Part shown: one piece after another, positions 35,120 to 45,538 of the stretch | Layout of the letters: each line of letters opens with the position of its first letter | Numbering within the stretch: position 1 is the stretch's first letter | The notes under the pieces: model-generated | Database searches by the model: none | Told to the model about the DNA's origin: nothing | The model's input: only the letters and a program-made list of their open reading frames with translations | Program-made: the position numbers and the translations under genes | Assembly: GCA_003991915.1 (NCBI GenBank) | Contig: RQTK01000201.1 | Coordinates: forward strand, 201,542-265,541 | DNA: 64,000 bases | Direction: 5' to 3' | Origin: Elysia chlorotica | Taxonomy: Eukaryota; Mollusca; Gastropoda; Plakobranchidae

Positions 35120-38100
35120 TCACAATTTTCCGCCTCTTCTTTGTTGACTTGAATGCTGTTTTAAAAGTGCTGCATAATCCAGCTCCCCTGACATGCTTTT
35201 TGGCACAGGAGCATACTCTTCCTCTATCTCTCGATTACCATCTATTTGAGAAAATGAAAAGGAAAAGTTTTTGATAAGATAATTCTATTGTTTTAAATTA
35301 ATAAACAATAAGACTTTAAATTAGCCTCTAGGTTTGTTCTTTGCTTAATGTCCAGTGTCAGCACTGTATGGACTTTAATGTGGACGGACTCTGAGACTAA
35401 CATTTGACAATTTTTCTGCCACACATGATGCAGTGCAGAGAGATCTGGACTGCTGTTTCAGATGGAGAACCACTGTAAGAACAAACTTTGTAAATCGGAA
35501 AATAGACATCCAAACAAGTTATCGTTTTTATTTGACACTATTCTTCTGTTGCACTAAATTTGTAATTGAATCTGCCTTAATGGCTTTCCATTTCTTTCTG
35601 ATATTAGTGCAGGGTGTCTAGCAGATTATGATGAAAAAATTTACAATCTGCAATTAGAATTTACTACCTAGGAAAATGAACTTTTCTCCCCGTTCCGGTG
35701 TCATATTACGTTATTGCGTGATAGAAAATAAGGGAAATAAAACTCTGCATATTGTCATATTTATTATTGTAATATCATTCATATGCTTCATATTTATGCC
35801 CAGTAACACCAGTAATGAACAGGCCTAATCATAATGGGCTTACCTTATCATTGATTTGCAAGTGGAACATTTACTACTAGATCATTGGATTTTACGACCG
35901 GCGAGGTAAATTTACGACCATTTACGACCAGAATACAAAATTTACGACCTACTTACGACTTAACGACTTTGCTGGACACCCTGTAGTGCCTTGATGAAAA
36001 CATTGATAGGAAATTTTTTCCCCCTTGTGTGACTCTTCAGACTTTTGTGGAAAGTCTATGCATTCGATTCCCCCGTTTTTTATGCCCAGAAAATTTAAGC
36101 TGCATTTCTGTAATGGGTTTGAGTAAATAATCTCTTGTATCCTCGACTAGTTTTCTTTTCTTTCCATGACACTTTAATTATTTTACATTTCTGCTGCCCT
36201 CAGTCTTTTTTCTCTAAGTCTTTAGGACATGCATGGATAAAGGAGTAAAGATCACACAGTCTTTGAGGAGGTTAAGCTTGGTGCTTGGTGCTAAGTTTAT
36301 GTTTCTATTGGTTTATTTTGGTTTATGATAGAGATTCTCATTTCCACTTTTGTCTCACTTTGGGCATCTGACGTTATTGTGAAGCCAAGGTATTTAAATT
36401 TGTTAAACTAGATAGCTTTTTGCATGTGTGCAAGTGAAGTCGGGTGGTGAATCTGAAATTGTCTTTTTTAGACATCAATCAGAAAAATCTAGTCTTATGC
36501 CAGTGATATATTAGCGACTTCCCCATAAAAAATAAACATGAGGTGCCATTTATAACCTAAAATTACACACAAAATTTGTTCTGAGAAGAGACTGAGCTAC
36601 AGGCTCTAAACTTGAGGCTCCTGTAACCCAACATTGCGGCATGGGACAGGGATAGAAAGATATTCTGGTTAAATGTCAGCATGTACTTGAATTAATTAAA
36701 AAGTCCCCGACCTGCTGAGAACCCTTAGTATCTAGTTTCCATAAAAGAAATTGCCATATTATCTAAATATAGATCTAGATTATTTTGACTGAATAATCCT
36801 GCGCGTGTTCTCAAAGATTAAGTTCCTACTTGAAACTGGATCACAATAAACAAAATTAACTGAGACTTCAGTCATGGAGCTGCTTTGTGTTCTGCCGGAG
36901 CAGAAAAATGTAGTTATATTACGGTGTTTCTGGTCATGTGTTTTGTCGTCAAGACACAAGAATTACAGACTTTTGAAGGCGCCAATGCCATTCTATACAC
37001 AAGGTCTGAGGCCACAGGAATTTTCTTAGATCCAACCCAGAGCCGAAAGCAGAAGAGGATCACATGAATCCAGAAGTTTATTTTAGAAAACTTTCACCCA
37101 TGTCTTTGTGCATTACATTGTCTACACTTTTTAATAGGACAGAAGACAAGTTTAGAAAAATCTGTCACAAAGTGTTTTTGTTTTTTTTTCATGCTTCATG
37201 AGTACACGTACATTTCAGAAAAAAAAAATTCACAAAAAAAAAACGAGGAGGGATAGAAGAGAGAAGAAATCAAACATATCAAAGTGCTCACCTAAATCTG
37301 CATACTGATCAGGACAAAAGCGGCGTCGACCACCAAAACAGAGATCAAACTTCTGTGCACCTTCAATATTGTTACCCTCTGGATAAAAAAAAATAAAAAA
37401 CACCACAAGATACAATCATATCCACAGGACAAAAATTTTTTTTTATATGATATAAATATAGAAACCAATGGTGGAAACAGTCTAGGATATTTTATTATGG
37501 GCACACTTCATTTTGAGTTTTTAAGAAAAACAATAAATTGAGATCTATAAAAGATAGCCTAACTAACTGCATTAGTTTCAAGAGATTTGACGTTTCCCCC
37601 TTAAAAACAATAATTTGAGGCAATAACTTGAGTTATTTTTAAACAGGAAATAAAATGTATAGTCTAAAGAAAGAAAAAAAATTTCAATTGTATGTCTCTT
37701 AAAAATATGTCATGTAATCACAAAATTAAATTCAATTACTATACAACATTTAGAAGATTGAATTCTGTCTCATTCTTCCTAATCCTTTTTTATAGAAACA
37801 GCTTTACGGTACATTTTACCTAAAAAGCTGCTTTTCGGGATTAAATGATTACCTCAAAGAAAAGAGTGGGGACAGGAAAGTAACCCTCCCCCACAAAAAA
37901 AAAAATTAATAAATCAAATCAACTTACTCTCTTTAGCAGCAATGGCATCACAGGCATATGCAAATGTCACGAATCCATAATTATCACTGTGAAAGGGAGA
38001 GAGGAATAAAATTCAACAAAGATAATATAAATGATAATAATGATAAAAACAGCAATGGTCATAAGTATAATACAAACAGCAGCAATAAAATTAAATAAGA

Positions 38101-41100
38101 ATTACATTCCAAACAATTGCCTTCTTTATTTCATAAATGTATTTTAATTGTTAAAGTAAAGACAAAAGACAAGAAACAAAACAAAACAACAACTGGAGAA
38201 CCCTTTGAAATACATCATCTATCTACACAAGAAACAAAAAAATCACATGAAAACACACCCATGTTCTCTGAAATTTAGCTTCACTTCCTTAATTTCACCA
38301 AAACACTGAAATCTTTGATGCAGTTGTCTTTTGGTGAAATTTTCTGGTATTTTGCCAACATACACAACACGGCGTTCCTCCTGATGTAAAAAATAAAATA
38401 AAAATATAAATGCGCATGAAATAGAAAATAGGATAATATTGTCATGTCACTGATGAGAGAAAACTATTTTAGATGTATGTACAGAGATACTGAGGGCTTT
38501 ATCAGTCCTACCAGGATAAGTACATCAAATTTACACACATACATATGTGCATGGCTATACGGAATGGCTACAATTTCAATTTATGGTGTAGTTATCTACT
38601 CACTATATTTGTAACAAAATTATGTACACTGTGCATCCTATGACGCTAAAAAACTTACAATCATTCTCTACAAAAAAAATAGTTTGCTCATCAAGAATCT
38701 AATATTAGTCCAAGGCTTTACATGGCTTGGTTATTAAGTTCAAAATTCTTCTAAATTGCAGCAAATGCTGAACATTTATACAATCGAGATGCCAGAGGAT
38801 TAGAGTTTTAATAATGCTGATTGGGAAAATTGTTTCCATTTCTGTATTAACAAACTTAAAAGATAGTATTCAGCTTAATAGCTCTAAAATACTATAAGAT
38901 TTTATTTATGCTTGATTTTAACTCCATGTATAACAAATTTTTAAGTTATATCTCTGACCTGAACGAGAAATCGTACAGAGAGTTTATGACTAAACATATA
39001 GCCACAAAAGACTTCTATAACCAAAAATGAGAAAATATCCACACTTACCATAGCCCTGATTTTTTCCTCTTCTCTTGCTTTTTTCTTCTGCGCTGCTCTT
39101 TCGTCAACAACAGATGATCTTGAGTGTGTGTGCCTCCTTTGTGATCTAGACCTTGATCTACATAAAAAGGAACAATTGGGAAAAGATGAATATACTTTTC
39201 GGTGACATATGTTCTATCAAGTATAAAATTTGAATATAATTGTAGTCTATCTAAACCTATATCTAGTACTAGTAGCAAAATATTAAGCACAAACAAAAGA
39301 ATCTGTTTAAAAATATGTATTGCTATGGAACCTGATATTAGTGATAAGTCCTGTGATTTAAAAAAAAAAAAAAATGCTGAAATGTACAGGTGTGAATTTC
39401 CAACACCACATATTAAACTTGTTAAGTGAGTAACAATGTATACCTCCAGCCTGCTCTTTCAGCAGGACTGATACTCCTTGACGCCCTGCCTCTACTTCTG
39501 TCAGTGTGGAGGTGTCTATTTCTAGGCATATGATCAGCATTTCTGTTACGCATTTGCCAGTCCCTCTTTGTCTGCGGGGATCTGGACCTGAAACCATGTT
39601 AAAAAAGGCAGAAGTCTCATTTTGAGAGCATTCAAACCAAATCTACTATTTAAAATAGGGTATTTGTTTTCCTTGCCTCCCGCACCATAAGCAATACGTA
39701 AGTCCCAACATAGTATATGTTGCACTTTTCATAATAAATAAGGTTTGAACACAGGGCTCCTCAAATAAAACATGATAGAGCATGTGAAATACCAACTTGT
39801 CAACCTTTTTTGACACTTGGTCGCGTTGTAACATTCCAATGTAAAAGTAAGAATCCAATGGCTGGAACAAAATAATCAACAACAAAAAAAACCAACATAT
39901 CCTACAAAATGTCCTTTGACATATGTTACATAAACCAAATTGCAATGGAGGTAAAATAGGCACAGTAATTTGTCGTAAACATGTGCACTAAATATGATGG
40001 TCAAAATCATTTTGTAAGTTTCACAGGGAAAAAATAAAAATAAGATAAGTACACACCACAAGCACAATTATGACACTTTCCTTGTCCATCTCATAAAATT
40101 CCATTTTTTTTCCTTCTAATTTACTGATAGCCTTATTTAAATCCCAGGATACAGATTGAAAGAGGACATCTTTATAAAATTAATGAAAAAATATTTTACT
40201 GGCTTAAACAACGCATTAACCAAAGGTTTAAAAAGGTGCACGGAATACATTTTTTAAAACCAAATATTGTTTTTTCTTCAAACCGAGACAAAAAAAACAA
40301 ACAACCAGTAATTGCTAACCTGCTTCGAGAGGAGCTAGAGCTGCTGCAAGTGCTGCAGGATCGGGACCTGGACCGAGCACACCCGGAGCAGGAGGAGCCA
40401 CACGAGTTGCTGGAGTAAGAAGAACATGTAGAGCAGGATCGACTGGAGCACGAGCCAGACCTTGAGCGCGAACGAGATTTGAGCAGACGTTCTCTGGAAT
40501 GACTTCTGGATCCAGTTTGTGAAACTGGCCGAGACTGGTGGTCAGAAGAGCCTGAGCATGAAGAGAGGTGTCGGCGCCTCCTTCTCCTCCTGGATCTAGA
40601 CCGAGCACGTCTAGGAGATGAAGAGCCCTCTGGGTTTAGCTCGGTTGAGGAAGAGGAGAGGAGGGAGGAAGACATGGGGTACTGTGATGAAGAGGCAACT
40701 GGTTGTTGACTCTGCTCTTCAGGTGGATGGGCCGTGCTGAGCTCAAGCTCTTTTGCTGTGTTTGTGAAACAGCGTCTGTGGGCTGGCACTTTGTCATATA
40801 AGCCTGGGTCACCATGTTCAGGAATTGTATCGTCTGGCTGTAAGTGGTCTGTGCTACCCAGAGACTGTGTTGCAGTGGCAAATACAGACATTTTGGTTGG
40901 TTTTGTGGGTATTGAAAGAGCTGTGTAAAATGCAGGTATTTTATCAAAGAATTCAGTTTTGTCCTCTCTGATTGGACTGGTATTAAGTTCTGTCCGCCTA
41001 CGGTATCTCCTACCTTTTCTACGAAATGATGCATCCTCTCCAGCCAGATTAAAGGCTACTGTGCTTCCTGTTCCATTGTAATAAGGCATTGTCTCTGAAT

Positions 41101-44100
41101 TACCAGAAGTATCAAAGTCTGGATTGCTTCTGTCAGTAAAATGATTAGCCGCAGATGGCACTAGCTGAGGAAAACAATCATTGCCGTCCTCGTCAACTAA
41201 AACCTCACCATCTTCAAGGACATTATCATCTGTTGTATTTACAAGTGGCGACAGAGGTCCAAAATGCTCATCTAAATATTCTAAATCTTGAAGCAGTTCA
41301 GCATCAAGGGAGCTTACAGTGCGAGCCTCTTCAACAGGGAAAGATTTTTTGTTTTCCTGGCCTGCTGCACTTTCTTTATTGTTTGTGGTAGATTCTAGAT
41401 TAGCACTTGCACTCTGTGTGTTTATAAACTGAGCAGAAGACTGTGACTTGTTGGAGCAGTAATCATGGTCAGCTTCTTTAACTGGCCAACTAGCTGCTTT
41501 GAAAGAAGTTGGTGATGATGGCAAAGACTGTGATAGACCAGTTGGCACATGCTTGAGAGCTATTACTGATGGTGCAGCCTTTTTTGTAACTGTGGTGGGC
41601 AAGGAAAAGGCAGATATATCTGTAGGCACTGCTCCAGTTATGCTGCTTGAGACTGTTCCTGCCCTGTTCACTTGGATTTTCCCTGTCTTTTTGGCTGTAC
41701 CTCTTTTAGGGATAATACAGGAATCTTTATCCAACAGCATTGACTGCAAAAGACTGCCTGAGGTTGAAGTCACTGTAGTTGAAGGCACCGCATTCAGTGC
41801 CAAAGCTGAAGTTGATCGTTTAATAGGTTTAAAAGCTGCTCCAAGGGATGCATGCTTTGCCAATGGTTTCACCACAGATGCTTGGCTGGCAGGTTGAACA
41901 AGGAGAAGTGGAGTGACCACCTGAGTTGCTGGAATGATCTTAACAGCGGATCCTGCATAACCGTTCAAGCCTCTGTCCACTATGTGAGTCTGTCGAGGAG
42001 GCACTGAAGCTCTAATAACAATGTTCGGTGATTGAGACAGTGATGTAAAAGTCCTGGTTTGCGAGGGTAACGTGAAGGGCAGCAAAGAGATCCCAGGTTT
42101 ATTAGAAGCATAAATAGCCCTAGGCTTCACTCGTAATTGAGACGCAGTCACATCTGTTTTTGAAGCACTGGTGTTGAGGTCTTTTGCAACTACTTTCAAT
42201 AATGAATTTGCTTGGATAGAGGTAGGGGTTGGAGTGGCAGGTGGGGTCACAGCTGTGAAAAATAAAACAGCCAGACAGTTAACATTTTGTAATGCCATTG
42301 TTAAATTGTGTGGGAATAATTCATTTGAAACAGCTGTCTGCATAAAATTAAGAAAAAAAAAAGCTGAGGAATTCTATCTGCCTACTTATTACATTTTGCA
42401 TAATGACACCAGACACATAACAATTGCATAATTTGATTCCCCTTTGCCTGAACTGGTAACTGTATAACACGGTATAAACCCATTGTATTAATGAAGGCTG
42501 TTTTAATTAATTACTCTCATGCATTTTATGCTATAAAAGCAAACCTTTCACTGTTTCAGAAGCCGATGCTATGAAAAATTTCACAACATCTGAACTGTGA
42601 ACAGCAAAAAAAAAAAAAAAACAACAACAAATACATTGAAGTGTAACATTTTCCCCATGACACATTTATTCAACCCTACAAACATTTATAAGTATATTTA
42701 AAGGCCTCTGTTGATCAAGGTTGATCACGGTCAGGGACAATTCCTTTAAAAGCCCACCTACCTTTTACATTTTTTAGTAATAAATTATAAAAATATAAAG
42801 TATTATTGTACCTCAAATTTGATTTTAAAGAAATTGTGAGGTTCAGAAACAGTTTAAAAAGAAAAAAAAATTATACCAGAGAGATTGTTATCTCTATTTG
42901 TTTATGATGCATCATAGTTTACTATACACTCACCTTCTTCAAATCTGTACAAGAGGCTAGCAAGGTCACTAGCTTCAATACCTATAAAGGAAAATAGCCA
43001 AAAGGCACTGAATAAAACTAAAAATTATTTCATTACTATCTAAAACAGACACACATACACACAAATGATAAGAACTATACAATTTATTAGATTTTCAGAC
43101 ACCAGAAACGTCTGGTATTTTTTTTTTCAAGTATCAAATTACCAATTTTCAACTGAGTGTGTGAAACATTTTTAAACGTATGGGACATTGCAGATCCAGT
43201 TACATGATTTAAATTAAATAGTTTGAGCTCTATGAAGAGCTCATCAGAACACACTCTGCAGGCTTAAACATCAATCAGTTTAGAATGTCCTTTTCAACAC
43301 TAAATGCAGGATCCATTTTTTTTTTACTCAGTTTGTAAGAAAAGTTTTTTTTTTCATGTATCTTAAAAAGTCATGAATTGTTCAGTCATGTGCCTGACTA
43401 TTATTTCTTTATGCTACCAACTACTATACATGTAAAATAAATATTTGAACAAAAAAGATGTTTTAAATTCAAATAAACCATTTCAATGCCAGTCTTGGGT
43501 CAACAAGGACTAATACAGTGATAGAATTTTATAGGGAACTTTGTGCACAGATAATAAATAAAACGTTGATTTTGGAAACTTAGTTGCATACACACTCACA
43601 AATATATATATATATATATATATATGACTATATAACAATGATTTTTTAAGTATGATAAATTGTGAGGGTCAAATAAGTGTCAAAACAGCTGCAGTACATA
43701 TTGATGTCTTGATGGCCATAATACAATAATACTTCATTTACAGTGACCTAACTTAAAAAGTAGATTTATGGACATAAAAACAAATAGGCTCTTTAAAATT
43801 TTATCAGTTATTAACTGGAAACATGGGGTGTCTTATAAAAAGGCAAAAGCCATCTACTTTAGGCTTAGTAACTATTCTCCCCTAAAAAGCACTTTATACA
43901 GGTACCACACAATATCAAGCCTACATCTGGGTGTGTAATCTGCACTTAAAAGGAAAAAAATTAACAAAATGAAAACGCTCAATCAACAAATGAGTTGACA
44001 TATGATACGCTGCTGACAAGTGGCAAACTGGTCATTATAAAATATCAGGTGTCTACCCACTCCCTCCCACACACACTAAGCCAGGGAAAAAAATTCAATA

Positions 44101-45501
44101 TTTACATTGCAACATCCCAGGAAAGCAAATACTTTGTTTGAAACTTGTAGGTAAAACATGTTCTTAATTAGTGACCTTCACCGCCACCCTTGGGTGAAAA
44201 AACACTCAGGCTGTGAAAAATCGACGTAATTCTTTATATGGGGTCCAATTACAAATTAAAAACCAATATGTATTCCTCAATTTGTGTTTTATGCTGCAAT
44301 CTGTGTTGTTCATTTTTCTAAATAATTATTTATTGATTTTTGTTGTGAATTTTTTTTCTGAGGGTTGGTGTTGGGTTGGTTTAACGTCCAACAGCAGCAG
44401 AAAGAAGTTGGTGATGATGGCAAAGACTGTGATAGACCAGTTGGCACATGCTTGAGAGCTATAACTGATGGTGCAGCCTTTTTTGTAACTGTGGTGGGCA
44501 AGGAAAAGGCAGATATATCTGTAGGCACTGCTCCAGTTATGCTGCTTGAGACTGTTCCTGCCCTGTTCACTTGGATTTTCCCTGTCTTTTTGGCTGTACC
44601 TCTTTTAGGGATAATACAGGAATCTTTCCTTTTTTCTGAACCATACATGGTTTCCCTAAAGCTAATCGATTTGCGGATGAAAAACACCTGTATACTCGTA
44701 AATAAGCCTCAACAACGGTGATACTATTTTTCTCTCTCACAACCTCCCGCTAGTATCTCTCCCTCCTGTTCATTCAGCATGTCCTCCTCCTATGTATTTA
44801 CATCTGCTCTTCCTATTGCCCCCCCTCCCTGCTCTTGGTTCTCATCTTACTCCAACTGCTGCCCCTCCTGGTGCTTTTCCTCTTCCCGCTCCTCGTTTGT
44901 TTGGTCATCGATATTGCGCTACTTCATTTTATTCCTGTTCTTTTTATTTTACTCTTCTCTTTCCTCTTGTAAGTAAGATGCATATAGAGAATATAATTAT
45001 ATAGAATGAAAGAATGACAGAGAGAATGTCAAGGGTGGTAAAAATAAAAAAAATTCCTTGTGAGAAGCCTTGATAGACATAATACAGTTAAATATAAAAA
45101 TAAAAATAAACTAAAAATAGTTTTACTTGTACAGAGAAACAGAGACAGAAATATCCCATAGATAAATATACATATAAAATTGACTGATAGCTACATGGAT
45201 AGATAGATGCACTTATTACACAACTATTTTCCGTCACAAGCAATAATTATGTTTTCAATCCTTGTAAGGGTCATTGGGTGAAAAACACCGATGAGCAGTT
45301 TACTGTTGAAAAAATAAAATAAATAAAAAAACAGCGCCGCTGATTTTGCTTTTTTTTCTCTTCATACTAGATCACCACATAATTTTCACCCATGGATGGC
45401 TTAACGTAATACATGTACAAATAACGAGGTGCAGTGAAGGTTAATAAAGCAAGGTAAAATTATCATTATCACAGAACCCTACCTTCTTCCAAGGACTCCA
45501 T
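35120..45501 (-). CDS. PPRC1: PGC-1 family transcriptional coactivator (PPRC1/PRC-like), nine coding exons
   Basis: Nuclear coactivator of the PGC-1 family, which drives genes of mitochondrial biogenesis through NRF1 and nuclear receptors. In transcript order the coding exons are 45483-45501, 42934-42981, 40320-42252, 39444-39587, 39049-39157, 38259-38380, 37928-37986, 37292-37378 and 35120-35241. All are GT-AG and in phase, giving 880 residues. The N-terminus MESLEEGIEASDLASLL carries an LXXLL motif (13-17) and closely resembles the GIEASDL segment I recall from vertebrate PRC. A DHDY host-cell-factor-binding motif is at 284-287, an acidic stretch with LLQDLEYLDEHFGP near 344, an RS-rich region at about 560-735, and an RRM from about 752 (EERRVVYVGKIPENF, then GDNYGFVTFAYACDA) to FDLCFGGRRRFC (822-833). 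The C-terminal tail EELDY-like block (GELDYAALLKQ) matches the family end. An in-frame stop precedes the start Met in its exon. Vertebrate PRC is much longer at the N-terminus, so alternative upstream exons are possible. Confidence 0.9.
35610..35983. mobile_element. 374-bp MITE with CAGGGTGTC inverted ends
   Basis: CAGGGTGTCTAGCA at 35610-35623 is mirrored by TGCTGGACACCCTG at 35970-35983. TAGTG directly flanks both sides (35605-35609 and 35984-35988). The right part holds a run of TTACGACC and TTACGACT words. It encodes nothing and so is a non-autonomous DNA transposon. The CAG...CTG ends recall hAT-like MITEs, but the flanking repeat is 5 bp rather than 8, so the superfamily is open. It lies in the last intron of the PGC-1 family gene. 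Confidence 0.75.
35984..37291. other. Remainder of the last intron of the PGC-1 family gene
   Basis: No gene or recognised repeat is seen beyond the MITE. The 60-residue open frame near 36885 lacks support. Confidence 0.5.
42982..44174. other. Intron 1 of the PGC-1 family gene, 3' part
   Basis: AT-rich intron with an (AT)n run at about 43602-43625. No coding signal is seen. Confidence 0.6.
44352..44639 (-). mobile_element. Chimeric retro-insertion: host exon piece plus SINE/LINE-like tail
   Basis: A 10-bp direct repeat, TTTTTTCTGA, flanks the insert at 44352-44361 and 44630-44639. On the minus strand the insert reads two extra bases, then 228 bases of coding-sense exon, then a tail GTTGGACGTTAAACCAACCC and CCAACC repeats. 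The tail resembles the 3' end of the SINE at 737-945 (GCTGACGTTAGAC). This layout fits target-primed reverse transcription that began on a SINE/LINE 3' end and switched template to the gene's transcript. The mechanism is inferred; the repeat, tail and copy are seen. Confidence 0.75.
44400..44627 (-). pseudogene. 228-bp copy of the PGC-1 family gene's large exon
   Basis: The bases correspond one to one to 41501-41728 in the exon at 40320-42252. I see a single substitution in 228 positions (ATT to ATA near 44462). It still encodes IPKRGTAKKTGKIQV in the original frame. It has no exon boundaries of its own and lies within intron 1 of the source gene, in the same orientation. It is therefore a very recent partial copy and would act only if exonised. 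Confidence 0.95.
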
Positions 45502-45538
45502 TACACCACCAAATTTAGTTGCCAAGACGTGTTAAGCA
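45483..45538 (-). other. First recognised exon of the PGC-1 family gene, with 5' UTR
   Basis: The exon opens after a CCATTGCAG acceptor at the 45539 side, so at least one upstream non-coding exon is expected. It contains a TAA in frame ahead of the ATG at 45499-45501, which supports that start for this splice form. The donor is GTAGGG at 45477-45482. Confidence 0.6.

Larger units (their letters stand above)
44175..45440 (-). mobile_element. TTAA-family non-autonomous DNA transposon carrying a nested insertion
   Basis: This is the same family as 19178-20540, in reverse orientation. One end reads CCTTCACCGCCAC at 44175 and continues GGGTGAAAAAACACTC. The other end is the complement of CCTTCACTGCAC and is flanked by TTAA at 45441-45444. 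The opposite flank is GTGA, so that target copy has changed. The interior includes a pyrimidine-rich core (purine-rich on the element strand, about 44735-44970) and the GTGTTTTTCACCC-type repeats. Subtracting the 278-base nested insertion leaves 988 bp, almost the same as the 984-bp original at 19178. No transposase is encoded. It sits in intron 1 of the PGC-1 family gene, in the same orientation relative to its host gene as the ABCB1 copy. Confidence 0.75.

Noticed and set aside
41499-41897. 132-codon plus-strand open frame
   Set aside because: It is antisense to the large exon of the PGC-1 family gene. It has no independent support, and its repeat at 44365-44721 is simply the copied exon piece.
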